Positions 1 to 7,776 of a stretch of DNA of 64,000 bases are shown in pieces. The stretch covers positions 248,001-312,000 of the forward strand of contig NZ_WBOF01000003.1 in the NCBI RefSeq assembly GCF_009569385.1, in the 5' to 3' direction. The stretch's first letter is position 1. Every line of letters starts with the position of its first letter. This DNA comes from Streptomyces kaniharaensis (GTDB taxonomy: Bacteria; Actinomycetota; Actinomycetes; Streptomycetales; Streptomycetaceae). Under the pieces are notes generated by a model that was not told the DNA's origin, searched no databases, and was given only the letters and a program-made list of their open reading frames with translations. A program made the position numbers and the translations under genes.

Positions 1-32
1 GGGCGAGGCCGCGCACGTTCAGATGGCGAGCC

Positions 33-125
33 TCAACGGCGGTAGTACAGGCGGTAGCGGACGAACAGGACGATGCAGGTGATCACGCCGACCGCGCACA
101 CCGGCGGGCTGAGGCCGAACACCAT
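33..125 (-). CDS. small single-span membrane protein (hypothetical)
   Basis: A 30-residue reading frame starting MVFGLSPPVC and ending in YYRR, with one hydrophobic segment (about residues 9-22) followed by a basic, tyrosine-rich tail. This is the layout of a tiny inner-membrane peptide with its C-terminus in the cytoplasm. An in-frame TGA lies shortly upstream, so the ATG at 125 is the only plausible start, but no clear ribosome-binding site precedes it. I do not recognise a family. It is called only on its composition and the plausible membrane topology, and may be chance. Confidence 0.35.
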   Translation of the reverse strand: MVFGLSPPVCAVGVITCIVLFVRYRLYYRR

Positions 126-253
126 GTCGCCGCCCGCGCGCGCTCAACAGCCACCGGGGGAACGGTTCCAGGCCGCTTTCCGGCTCTCGGGCTCAGCCCC
201 AGAGTGCCCCGCCGCGGCCGCTTCGGCCGCGGCGGGGCCGTCGTCACCGGCTC

Positions 254-331
254 TCAGCACTGAGGGCGGCGGCCGTGGTTGGCCCCGCGCCTGGCCCGCG
301 CCTTCTTCTTGCGGCGCCGCTTCGATGACAT
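254..331 (-). CDS. 50S ribosomal protein bL37
   Basis: A 25-residue, extremely basic protein that begins MSSKRRRKKKARARRG and ends ANHGRRPQC. The run of Lys/Arg followed by an A-N-H-G-x-R-P tail is the signature of the small actinobacterial ribosomal protein bL37, a component of the large subunit in mycobacteria and streptomycetes. The ATG at 331 is preceded by a strong purine-rich ribosome-binding site (GGAAGGAGAGGAG) at good spacing. It stands as a single gene downstream of, and on the same strand as, the TPR gene. Genes this short are often missed in annotation. The family assignment rests on motif recognition. Confidence 0.75.
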   Translation of the reverse strand: MSSKRRRKKKARARRGANHGRRPQC

Positions 332-432
332 GGCCACTCCTCTCCTTCCGGGGGCACCCCCTCGTCCCACCGTTCCACACCCCGCCGCCCCCGGCCCGCC
401 GAGAGCGCCCGCCCCGGTCCTGGGCGGTTCGG

Positions 433-1764
433 TCAGGGGACCTCGGAGGGGATCTCGGAGGGGAACCCGGCGACCAGGGCCCCAGCGTGGGGGTTGATCG
501 CGAGCGCGGTGGTCAGGTCCGCACGCGCGGCGGACGCGTCGCCGAGGGACGTCTGGATCATCGCCCGGTGGTAGTGGTACAGAGCGCTGCGGGTGCCGAG
601 GGCGAGCGCCTCGTCGGATTCGGCGAGTGCCTCCCGGTCGTGGCCGTTGACGTGCAGGGCCCAGGCGAGGGCGTCGTGGGTGTCGAGGAAGGGCCGGCTG
701 CGGATGCCGTTCTCGGCGATGGTCAGGGCGAGGGCCTGGTCGCCGTGGTCGGCCTCGAAGAGCGCGGCATCCGCGTCCAGGGCGACACCGTTGTCGGTGA
801 GGAGCTTCTCCTCCGCCCGGAACAGCTGGTACTGCTGCTCGGCGTCCTGGCTGCGGCCGAGGCGCTGGTAGAGCTCGCCGAGCTGGAGGACGAACTCCGG
901 TTGCGGGAGGCGTTGGACGGCCAGGGCGAGGTCGGCGACGGCGGCGTCGGTGTCGCCGAGGGCCGCCTCGGCGCGGGCCCTGGCCTGGAGCAGCGGGGTG
1001 TAGGTGGGGGCCGCGGCCAGGCCGTGTTCGGCTTCCTGCAGTGCGGTGGCCGCATCGCCGGTGTTGAGGGCGAGTTCGCCGAGGTAGTAGTGCGCGAAGG
1101 CCTGGTCGGCGGGGCCTGCGGCGTCCTGCAGGGCGCGTTGCATGAGGGTGCGGGCGGTGGTGGTGTCGCCGCGCAGTTCGGCGACGTAGGAGGCGCGGGC
1201 GAGGGAGGGGGTGCCGGGTTTGAGGTCCACCATGTGCTGGACGGCGTCGGCGGCTTCGGGGTAGCGGCCGAGCTGGGTGTAGGCGTCGGCGAGTGTGCCG
1301 TACAGCGTGGAGTTGTACGGGTTGACGGCGATGGCGCGCTGCGCCCAGTCGAGGGCGCGGGTGAATTCGTGGCGGCCGTTGTCGAGGGCTGCCATGGCGC
1401 CCATGGCGGTGAAGTTGTCCTCGCCGTCGAGTTGCAGCGAGCGGTGCAGCACCTCCTCGGCCTTGGGGTAGTAGGTGGGGTCGGCGGTGTTCTTGGCCTG
1501 CTGGACGTAGTCGAGGCCGAGCCTGGCGAGGGCCTGCGCGTCCTCGGGTGTCTCGTGCAGGCGGCGTTGGAGGGCCGCGATGTCGGCGGACAGCGCGTCA
1601 TCTGCGCGGTCGGAAGCGGCGGTTCGGGGCATCGGCGGGGCCGGGTCGGTGCGTTGCGCGGGCCAGGGTGCGAGGCCGAGGCCGCCGGCGAGGAGCAGGG
1701 CGGGCCCCAGGGCGGTGACCACGGCGGCGCGCAGCAGTGTGCGGCGGTGTCCGGGGAGGTTCAA
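433..1764 (-). CDS. secreted/membrane-anchored tetratricopeptide repeat protein
   Basis: 443 residues. The N-terminus (NLPGHRRTLLRAAVV, then a hydrophobic stretch to about residue 35) is an uncleaved signal anchor or signal peptide. The rest is a chain of TPR helices (for example RHEFTRALDWAQRAIAVNP and RYPEAADAVQHMVDLKPG), a protein-interaction scaffold exposed outside the membrane. The start is taken as TTG at 1764, which overlaps the stop of the sortase gene upstream and has GGAGCGG just before it, so translation is probably coupled. It is the last gene of the DUF4331-sortase-TPR operon, so its partner is likely one of those surface proteins. The substrate is unknown. Confidence 0.75.
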   Translation of the reverse strand: MNLPGHRRTLLRAAVVTALGPALLLAGGLGLAPWPAQRTDPAPPMPRTAASDRADDALSADIAALQRRLHETPEDAQALARLGLDYVQQAKNTADPTYYPKAEEVLHRSLQLDGEDNFTAMGAMAALDNGRHEFTRALDWAQRAIAVNPYNSTLYGTLADAYTQLGRYPEAADAVQHMVDLKPGTPSLARASYVAELRGDTTTARTLMQRALQDAAGPADQAFAHYYLGELALNTGDAATALQEAEHGLAAAPTYTPLLQARARAEAALGDTDAAVADLALAVQRLPQPEFVLQLGELYQRLGRSQDAEQQYQLFRAEEKLLTDNGVALDADAALFEADHGDQALALTIAENGIRSRPFLDTHDALAWALHVNGHDREALAESDEALALGTRSALYHYHRAMIQTSLGDASAARADLTTALAINPHAGALVAGFPSEIPSEVP

Positions 1765-2528
1765 TTGCCGCTCCGGTCGGTCGGGGGTGGTGGGGGTGGG
1801 GGTGGGGTGGACGGCTGCGCGGCGGTGGTGGGTGTGAGCGTGGCGTAGACGACGAGGTTGTCGCGGTACTCGTGGCGCTGCTGGTCGAAGGTGCCGCCGC
1901 AGGTGATGAGGCGCAGCTGCGGGGTGCCGGCGGTGGTGTAGACCTGGTCGTCGGGGAAGTGGTCCTTGTCGTACTGGCGCAGGGCCTTCACGGTGAAGTC
2001 GACGTGGGTGCGGTCCTGGCGGTCGATGGTTATGAGGTCGCCGGGGCGCAGGTCGGAGAGGCGGTAGAAGGCGGCGGGGCCGGTGCGGGAGTCGACGTGG
2101 CCGACGACGACCGCGGCTCCCGGTCCGCCGGGGCGCGGGCCCGCGCTCCACCAGCCGATCTGGTCGGGGTCGTCGGGTGCGGGCAGGTGGCCGTCCGGGG
2201 TGACCTGGAGGTCGGTCAGGGGGCTGTCGAGGGCGATCGCGGGGATGTGGATGCCTTCGGGTTCGGCGGCGGTGCTGTCCGTCTGCGCGGGTGGGCTGGC
2301 GGTGTTCCTGAGCGCCGGGAGTGTGCCGATGTCGGTGCGTGGGCGGGGGCCGGGCTCGGAGGTGGTGAGCGCGATGCTTCCCGCGCTGGCCAGGGCCAGG
2401 CCGGCGGCGACGGCGAGGAGTGCGGCGGGCCGCCGTGGCGGCGCCGGCCGGATCGCCGGCGTGGACGCCGGCCGTCCGCCCTCCTCGCTGGAGGAGGGCG
2501 GACGGCCGGGTGTGGTGGGGCTGGTCAC
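1761..2528 (-). CDS. class F sortase
   Basis: 255 residues. A short N-terminal cytoplasmic segment is followed by a transmembrane anchor (about residues 25-48) and a sortase beta-barrel. The catalytic residues are visible: His in VVVGHVDS, Cys in LITCGG and Arg in EYRDNL, arranged as in class F sortases of actinomycetes, which are extracytoplasmic transpeptidases. A Pro-rich C-terminal tail follows. The GTG start overlaps the DUF4331 stop, and its own stop overlaps the TPR start, so all three genes are translationally coupled. The first codons lie inside a perfect 19-bp inverted repeat (2468-2509), which could control expression. No LPXTG-type substrate was seen nearby. Confidence 0.85.
   Translation of the reverse strand: MTSPTTPGRPPSSSEEGGRPASTPAIRPAPPRRPAALLAVAAGLALASAGSIALTTSEPGPRPRTDIGTLPALRNTASPPAQTDSTAAEPEGIHIPAIALDSPLTDLQVTPDGHLPAPDDPDQIGWWSAGPRPGGPGAAVVVGHVDSRTGPAAFYRLSDLRPGDLITIDRQDRTHVDFTVKALRQYDKDHFPDDQVYTTAGTPQLRLITCGGTFDQQRHEYRDNLVVYATLTPTTAAQPSTPPPPPPPPTDRSGN
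2468..2509. repeat. perfect 19-bp inverted repeat with 4-nt loop in the sortase 5' coding region
   Basis: Positions 2468-2486 are exactly the reverse complement of 2491-2509, with a GCTG loop. In the transcript this folds into a 19-bp, GC-rich hairpin starting 16 nt after the DUF4331 stop and lying within about codons 7-20 of the sortase gene. It looks like a terminator or attenuator between the first and second genes of the operon, yet it is translated if the GTG at 2528 is used. There is no other start codon between the hairpin and the transmembrane anchor. Confidence 0.85.
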
Positions 2529-4177
2529 CGCTCGGCGCGCCGGCGCCGCAGGGCCAGGATGCCCGCGGCGGCCAGGAGGACGCCGCCGCCGAGGGCGGTC
2601 GCCGCGACCACGGGGAAGCGGCCGGCCAGGGCGGTGCCGCCGAGGCCTGCGCCGATGCCGCCGCTGGGGTTGTCGGAGTCGGCCTGGTTGACCGCCGCGG
2701 TGTTGGGCAGGGCGACGTAGGGGAAGTTCGCGCCGGGCTGGCGGAACGGTTTGTCCACGCCGTCGCCGGCGGCGAGGGCCGGTACGAGCTTGCCGGTCTG
2801 GGCGGCGCCTTCCAGGGCCTGGATGGCGATGTCGACGACGTCGTCGTTGAGGCGTCGGCCGTTGGGGAATCCGGCCAGGTCCTGGCCGAGCACGCCGAGC
2901 CGGTTGGGTTTGGCGGCCGGGGGCACGGCCATGTTGAGGCGCAGTTCCTCGGCGGGCGTGAACTTCTCCTTGTTCACGTCGGCGTTCAGGAGCTGGGAGT
3001 TGAGGTCGGCCTGGATCGGTCCGCAGGTCTTGCACACGCCGGTCAGGAAGATCTCGACGAGGTCGTTGCGCGGGGCCGCGGGGGCGGGGATGCCGTAGAT
3101 GCTCTGGATGAGCTTGGGCACGATCGGGTCCTTGACCTTGTCGACCACCGGGGTGACGGTGTGGTCCTGGTCGGGCGGCAGGGCGTTGAAGGCGTCCTTG
3201 AACTTGAGCGGGACGACGGCCTCGTTGACCAGCGGGTTGCCCAGTCGGGAGACCTGGTGGAACCCGGCCTCGCCGCCCTTGCCTTCGCCGCCCTTGTCGT
3301 GACCGGACTCGCCGCCCTTGCTCTCGCCGCCCTTGTCGCCGACGACGGCGCCCTTGCGGTCGGTGGTGGACCAGACGCCGATCACGGGGTTGTGCTGGGG
3401 GTCGCCGTTGAGCGCCAGGTCCTTCTTGGGGACCTGGAGGGCGATGGTGTTGACGTTGTAGCCGGCGACGGTGTCGTGGCCCGTCTCCTTGAGGTTTCCG
3501 CCGTACAGGAGGTCGAAGATCCTCAGGTCGAGGAAGAACGGGTCGGCGGCTTGTCCGGCGAAGCTCTGTCCGCCGCCGGGGAGTTGGACGAGGGCCTGCT
3601 GGCGTAGCGCCCCGTAGTCGGGCATCGACGCCTTGCCGACGTTGGAGGGTGCGACGGGCGCGTCCTTGACCAGGGTCTTCGTGGTGCCGCCGCCGTCGGT
3701 GACGGTCAGCGTGTAGGTCTGGCGGAAGTTCAGCGTCGTGTCGTCCAGGGACTTGACCACGCCGGTGTTGTAGAGGAACTGGTTGGCGTCGTCGCGGATG
3801 TGGTCGGTGAACTGCCAGGTGTAGGTGAGGTCGGGTTTGCCGTCGCCCTTGCCGTCGATCTTGATGTTGTAGCGGGCGTCGGTGGCGAACGGGTAGAAGT
3901 TCGGGCCGCCGTTGGGTTCCTCGAAGGGGATCCAGTTCGCGACGAGGGTGACGGTGTCGGGCTTGTCGGGGCTGGTGAAGGCGTAGACGTCGGTGTTGTC
4001 CGCCTTGGGGTCGCCCGCGATGAGCGGGGCCTCGCGGTGGCTGGAGGCGGAACCGACCTGGGGCGCCAGGCCCGTGAGTACGCCGACGGACACCAGGGAG
4101 AGGGTTCCGAGGGCCGCGAGGGCGCGCTCGGCCGCCCGAGTGGCGGTCCTTCGGCGGGGCGAGCGGAGATGCTGCAT
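2525..4177 (-). CDS. DUF4331 domain surface protein
   Basis: 550 residues from the ATG reading MQHLRSPRRR. A basic N-region and hydrophobic segment form a signal peptide ending near SASSHREAP. The mature protein starts with the DUF4331 hallmark SHREAPLIAGDP and contains the family pattern TDVYAFTSPD and NPYxFAT-like segments. A Gly/Lys/Glu-rich low-complexity insert (KGGES/KGGEG repeats) lies around residue 300. The C-terminus carries a transmembrane helix and a basic RRRRAER tail, so the protein is probably anchored at the cell surface with most of it outside. The function of DUF4331 is unknown. The coupled sortase suggests surface processing, though no canonical LPXTG motif is visible. Confidence 0.85.
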   Translation of the reverse strand: MQHLRSPRRRTATRAAERALAALGTLSLVSVGVLTGLAPQVGSASSHREAPLIAGDPKADNTDVYAFTSPDKPDTVTLVANWIPFEEPNGGPNFYPFATDARYNIKIDGKGDGKPDLTYTWQFTDHIRDDANQFLYNTGVVKSLDDTTLNFRQTYTLTVTDGGGTTKTLVKDAPVAPSNVGKASMPDYGALRQQALVQLPGGGQSFAGQAADPFFLDLRIFDLLYGGNLKETGHDTVAGYNVNTIALQVPKKDLALNGDPQHNPVIGVWSTTDRKGAVVGDKGGESKGGESGHDKGGEGKGGEAGFHQVSRLGNPLVNEAVVPLKFKDAFNALPPDQDHTVTPVVDKVKDPIVPKLIQSIYGIPAPAAPRNDLVEIFLTGVCKTCGPIQADLNSQLLNADVNKEKFTPAEELRLNMAVPPAAKPNRLGVLGQDLAGFPNGRRLNDDVVDIAIQALEGAAQTGKLVPALAAGDGVDKPFRQPGANFPYVALPNTAAVNQADSDNPSGGIGAGLGGTALAGRFPVVAATALGGGVLLAAAGILALRRRRAER

Positions 4178-4674
4178 CTGCCATCCGTTTCCGGGTGAGA
4201 TCCGCTCTGCGCCGTCAGGGGCCGGGGCAGAGGGAAGCGGTGTGTGCGCTCGCGGTCCCACGCGGAGGACCGGGGGTCACCCGGCGGTGCGGTCGGTGCT
4301 CCGCCGGCCCGTCCGTCGTGCGACGTGAGCTCTCATGAGAATCACCACGAACCGGGACAAGATCGCGAGGTGGGCTCGGCCGACCGGGGTCGCCGTTCGT
4401 CCGGGTGGGCGCTGGGCGGCCGCCCGGCCGCCGGGACGGACCGACGGCGCGCGCGGCGCATCCGACGCCGGCGCCGCCCTCGGTCTCGGCCTCGGTCTCG
4501 GCCTGGGCCGTGCGGGGCCGAGCGGGTGAGCGCGGTGGTCCGTGCGGGTGGCCGCGCCCTGGTGCCCCGCGCGCGGGCGGGGAATCCGGTCGGCGGTGCG
4601 GCCATCGTCCTGGAGGGTCCGCGACGAGTGCCGGACCGTGTGCGCGTACTGCCGCCCGACAGGAAGCGAGACCG
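4178..4674. other. divergent intergenic region (497 nt) between the DUF4331 operon and the nickel/cobalt transporter
   Basis: No convincing gene. It must hold promoters for both divergent operons. A 10-bp palindrome TCTCATGAGA lies at 4331-4340 and continues into TCATGAGAATCACC. A nearly identical 14-mer occurs upstream of the Pls-type synthetase, so this may be a regulator half-site. Short CTCGGTCTCGGC repeats occur near 4482-4508. A 64-codon frame starting at 4335 is low in coding character and was not called. Confidence 0.5.
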
Positions 4675-6351
4675 ATGAACGCCGTACTCGGACGCGTCCG
4701 ATCCGCCGGTCCCCGCCCCGCCCGGTGGGCGGCCGCGGCGGGCAGCGTCCTGTGGCTCGTCGCCGCGGCGCCCCAGGCCCGGGCGCACCCGCTCGGCAAC
4801 TTCTCCGTCAACCACTACACCGGCCTGACGCTCCACCCGGACCGGGTCGAGGTCCTCGCCGTCACCGACGCCGCCGAGATCCCCACCCTCCAGGACGCCC
4901 CGCGCGTCGCCGACGGCCACCCGGCCGGGGACGCCGAGCGGGCTGCCTGGGCGAACGCCCGGTGCGCCGACACCGCCGCCCACCTGGCCGTCACCGTGCC
5001 CGAGCGCCTGGCCTTCACCGTCCGCTCGGCCGCGTTCGACTACCAGCCGGGCCAGGCCGGGCTTCGCACCAGCCGCCTCGAATGCCGCCTGGAGGCGCCG
5101 GTGGACCTGACGGCCGGTCGGCTCACCCTGCACGTCGACACCGGCGCCGATCCCACCCGCGTCGGCTGGAACGAGATCACCGCCCGGGGCCAGGGGGTGC
5201 GGCTCGACCGCTCCACCGTCCCGGACGTCTCCTCCTCGAAGGAACTGCGCGACTACCCCCGCGACATGCTCACCACCCCGCGCGGAGACACCCGGGCCGA
5301 GATCACGGCCGCACCGGACGACGGCAGACCGGCGCCCGCCGGCGTCACCACCACTGCGGCGAACCCCGGCACGGGACTGTCGGCCCGTATCGAGGCCCTG
5401 TCGGGGAAACTCGCCGCGCTCGTCGGAACCGGGCGGCTCACCCTGCCCGTCGGCCTGCTCGCCGTCGCGCTGGCCACCGTCCTCGGCGCCGGCCACGCGG
5501 TGCTGCCCGGCCACGGCAAGACCGTCATGGCCGCCTATCTCGCCGGACGGCGCGGCCGCACCCGCGACGCCGTCACCGTCGGCGCCACCGTCACCCTCAC
5601 CCACACGGCCGGCGTCCTGGTCGTCGGCCTGTGTCTGAGCGCGTTCTCCTCCCTGGCCGGCGACACCCTGCTCGGCTGGCTGGGCGTGGCCAGCGGCGCC
5701 CTGGTCGCCGCCATCGGCGTCAACCTGCTCACCGACGCCGTCCGCCGCTCACGCCACGCGGCCTCGTCCCGCCCAGGCCGCCGCGGCCGCCCGGAGACCG
5801 GCCCGACGGCGGTGACCGAACCGGCAGTTGCCCTGACGGCCGCCGCCCGGGCCGGCGCGGACCACCACTCCCACGCTCACCCCGGTCCCCACGCGGGCGG
5901 CGGGGACGGGCACCACGAGCATCCCCACGCGGACGGGGACGGGCACCACCACGCCCAGCCGCACCGCCACGGGCTCTTCGGCCACCACCACACCCACCAC
6001 CACGACGTGGCCGACCAGCCGTTCACCACCAAGGGCCTCGTCGGCCTCGGCATCGCGGGCGGACTCGTCCCCAGCCCGTCGGCGCTCGTCGTGCTCCTCG
6101 GCGCCGTCGCCCTGGGGCGCACCGTCTTCGGCGTCGCCCTCGTGGTCGCCTACGGCCTCGGCATGACCATCACCCTCACGGCCATCGGCCTCCTCCTGGT
6201 CCGCCTCCAGGACCGGCTGGCGAGGGCCGCCGACCGCCCCGCCTTCGTCCTGGCCCGCCGCATCGCCCCGCACACGGCCGCGCTCACCGCGGTCCTGGTG
6301 CTCCTCGTCGGCCTCGGCCTCATCGTCCGTAGCCTGCCGACAGTCCTTTGA
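4675..6351 (+). CDS. HoxN/RcnA-type nickel/cobalt transporter with extracytoplasmic N-terminal domain
   Basis: 558 residues. A signal-peptide-like N-terminus (hydrophobic to about residue 40, ending QARAHPLGNFSVN) leads into a roughly 220-residue extracytoplasmic domain. After this comes a six-helix integral membrane domain. The family motif GHAVLPGHGKTV is in the first helices, followed by a cytoplasmic loop extremely rich in His (HHHAQPHRHGLFGHHHTHHH), typical of Ni/Co permeases and exporters such as RcnA. The ATG at 4675 follows a GACAGGAAGCGAGACC ribosome-binding region. It is divergent from the DUF4331 operon, and a lipoprotein gene follows 28 nt downstream. Export of Ni/Co or another transition metal is inferred from the family. 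Confidence 0.85.
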   Translation: MNAVLGRVRSAGPRPARWAAAAGSVLWLVAAAPQARAHPLGNFSVNHYTGLTLHPDRVEVLAVTDAAEIPTLQDAPRVADGHPAGDAERAAWANARCADTAAHLAVTVPERLAFTVRSAAFDYQPGQAGLRTSRLECRLEAPVDLTAGRLTLHVDTGADPTRVGWNEITARGQGVRLDRSTVPDVSSSKELRDYPRDMLTTPRGDTRAEITAAPDDGRPAPAGVTTTAANPGTGLSARIEALSGKLAALVGTGRLTLPVGLLAVALATVLGAGHAVLPGHGKTVMAAYLAGRRGRTRDAVTVGATVTLTHTAGVLVVGLCLSAFSSLAGDTLLGWLGVASGALVAAIGVNLLTDAVRRSRHAASSRPGRRGRPETGPTAVTEPAVALTAAARAGADHHSHAHPGPHAGGGDGHHEHPHADGDGHHHAQPHRHGLFGHHHTHHHDVADQPFTTKGLVGLGIAGGLVPSPSALVVLLGAVALGRTVFGVALVVAYGLGMTITLTAIGLLLVRLQDRLARAADRPAFVLARRIAPHTAALTAVLVLLVGLGLIVRSLPTVL

Positions 6352-6379
6352 CGAACTCTCCGAACGGGAGCCCCGACCG

Positions 6380-6760
6380 ATGAACCGCCTCACGCTCACC
6401 ACCGCCGCCGCGCTGCTCGGGGCCGTCCTCCTGAGCGGATGCTCCCACCCGTCGGACGCCGGGTTCGACGCCCAGAGCGCCACCCCGTCGCCGACGTGCC
6501 TGGTCCATCAGACCCGCGATCCCGGCAACCGCTACACCGCGGGCAACAGCGCCGCCCCCCGCGCCGTCCTGGAGATGATGCGCTACTACACGGCCAACGG
6601 CACCAAGGCCTACTGCGACGGCCAACCCCCCACCGGCACCGACCGCCACTGGACCGGCCTCTACACCACCCTCGGCGGCGATCCCACCCACCTCGGCACC
6701 CCGGTCACCTCGTCGGACCGAGAAGGCTCGCATCGCAGCGGCGCCCGGCCGGTGCGGTGA
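6380..6760 (+). CDS. small lipoprotein (hypothetical)
   Basis: 126 residues with a classic lipoprotein signal: basic MNRLTL, a hydrophobic core and the lipobox LLSGC with the lipidated Cys at residue 21. The mature part contains two further cysteines (PTCLVHQ and AYCDGQ) that could form a disulfide, and the stretch APRAVLEMMRYYTANGTKAYC. It follows the nickel/cobalt transporter by 28 nt on the same strand and has a GGGAG-type ribosome-binding site, so the two are likely cotranscribed. It could be an accessory protein in metal homeostasis, but no known family is recognised. Confidence 0.75.
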   Translation: MNRLTLTTAAALLGAVLLSGCSHPSDAGFDAQSATPSPTCLVHQTRDPGNRYTAGNSAAPRAVLEMMRYYTANGTKAYCDGQPPTGTDRHWTGLYTTLGGDPTHLGTPVTSSDREGSHRSGARPVR

Positions 6761-6820
6761 ACCGGCGGCGCGAACTTCCGCCCAGAGCAACGGTTTCCGC
6801 CCCGACGGGCCCGCCCGCCG

Positions 6821-7711
6821 CTAGGCGTGTGCCGCCTCGCGCAGGTGGCCGAGGAAGGCAGTGGTGGCCGGGGACGGGCGGTGGCCGCGGCGCAGCGCGG
6901 TGCAGACCCGGCGTACGGGGGTGTCGTCGGGATGCAGGGCGACGAGGGCGATGTCGGGGCGGGCGGCGCGGGCCGCGAGGGAGGGGATGAGGGCGGGGCC
7001 CAGTCCGGCGGCGACGAGGCCGAGTTTGGCCGTCCAGCCGGCGACCTCGTACTCGACGCGTGGCCGTAGGCCGTTGCGGGCGAAGGCGGCGAGGAGGGTG
7101 GTCTCGATGGTGCGGCTGGCGGCGATCCAGGGTTCGTCGGCGAGTTCGACGAGGCGGACGCGGCGGCGGCGGGCGAGGCGGTGGTCGCGGGGCAGGGCGA
7201 CCAGGATGGGGTCGTCGACGAGGGGGTGGAGGTCGAACTGGTCGCTGTCGTGGGGCTGTTCGGGGTAGGAGGCGACGACGGCGAGGTCGATGGTGGCGTC
7301 GGCGAGGCGGGTCAGGAGGTCGGCGGACAGTCCTTCGGTGAGGGAGACGGCCACTGCGGGGTGGGCGGTGCGGAAGGCGGCGAGGGCGCCGGGGACGAGG
7401 GCCGCGTTGGCGCTGTCGAAGGCGCCGACGCGTAGCCGGCCGGCGTTCAGTTCGGTGAGGGCGCAGAGGTCGCGGCGGGTGGAGTCGAGGCGTTCCAGCA
7501 GGGCTTCGGCGTGTGGGAGCAGGGTGCGGCCGTGTTCGGTGAGGGTGACGCCGCGGGCGAGGCGGTCGAACAGCGGGGCGCCGAGTTCTGCTTCCAGGGT
7601 GGAGATCTGACGTGAGATCGCGGACTGCGTGAAGCCGAGGTGTTCGCCGGCGGCGGTGAAGGAGCCCAGACGGGCGGCGGTGCGGAAGACGTCCAGCCAA
7701 ACCATGTCCAT
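6821..7711 (-). CDS. LysR-family transcriptional regulator
   Basis: 296 residues. The N-terminal winged helix-turn-helix (FTAAGEHLGFTQSAISRQIS, residues about 17-36) is followed by the linker helix and a LysR substrate-binding domain (from about residue 90: GRLRVGAFDSANAALVPGAL). It is divergent from the dehydrogenase-like gene that begins 66 bp away, the standard arrangement in which the LysR protein controls its neighbour and itself. A GCATG-N5-CATGC inverted repeat in the gap (7715-7729) is a candidate operator. The effector is unknown. Confidence 0.9.
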   Translation of the reverse strand: MDMVWLDVFRTAARLGSFTAAGEHLGFTQSAISRQISTLEAELGAPLFDRLARGVTLTEHGRTLLPHAEALLERLDSTRRDLCALTELNAGRLRVGAFDSANAALVPGALAAFRTAHPAVAVSLTEGLSADLLTRLADATIDLAVVASYPEQPHDSDQFDLHPLVDDPILVALPRDHRLARRRRVRLVELADEPWIAASRTIETTLLAAFARNGLRPRVEYEVAGWTAKLGLVAAGLGPALIPSLAARAARPDIALVALHPDDTPVRRVCTALRRGHRPSPATTAFLGHLREAAHA

Positions 7712-7714
7712 ATG

Positions 7715-7729
7715 GCATGGCTATCATGC
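7715..7729. promoter_or_regulatory. candidate LysR operator (GCATG-N5-CATGC)
   Basis: A 5-bp inverted repeat with a 5-bp spacer sits in the 65-bp gap between the divergent LysR and dehydrogenase genes, close to the regulator start codon. Its position and dyad form fit a LysR-type binding site, but the sequence alone does not prove binding. Confidence 0.45.
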
Positions 7730-7776
7730 GAGACATTCGTTTGTCGCGTGGCTTCGGGCTGCCTAGCGTGGTGCCC

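Noticed and set aside
4335-4529. 64-codon + frame in the DUF4331/transporter gap
   Set aside because: Arg/Gly-rich low-complexity product with a GLGLGLGLG tail from a DNA repeat, weak ribosome-binding site, no homologous pattern.
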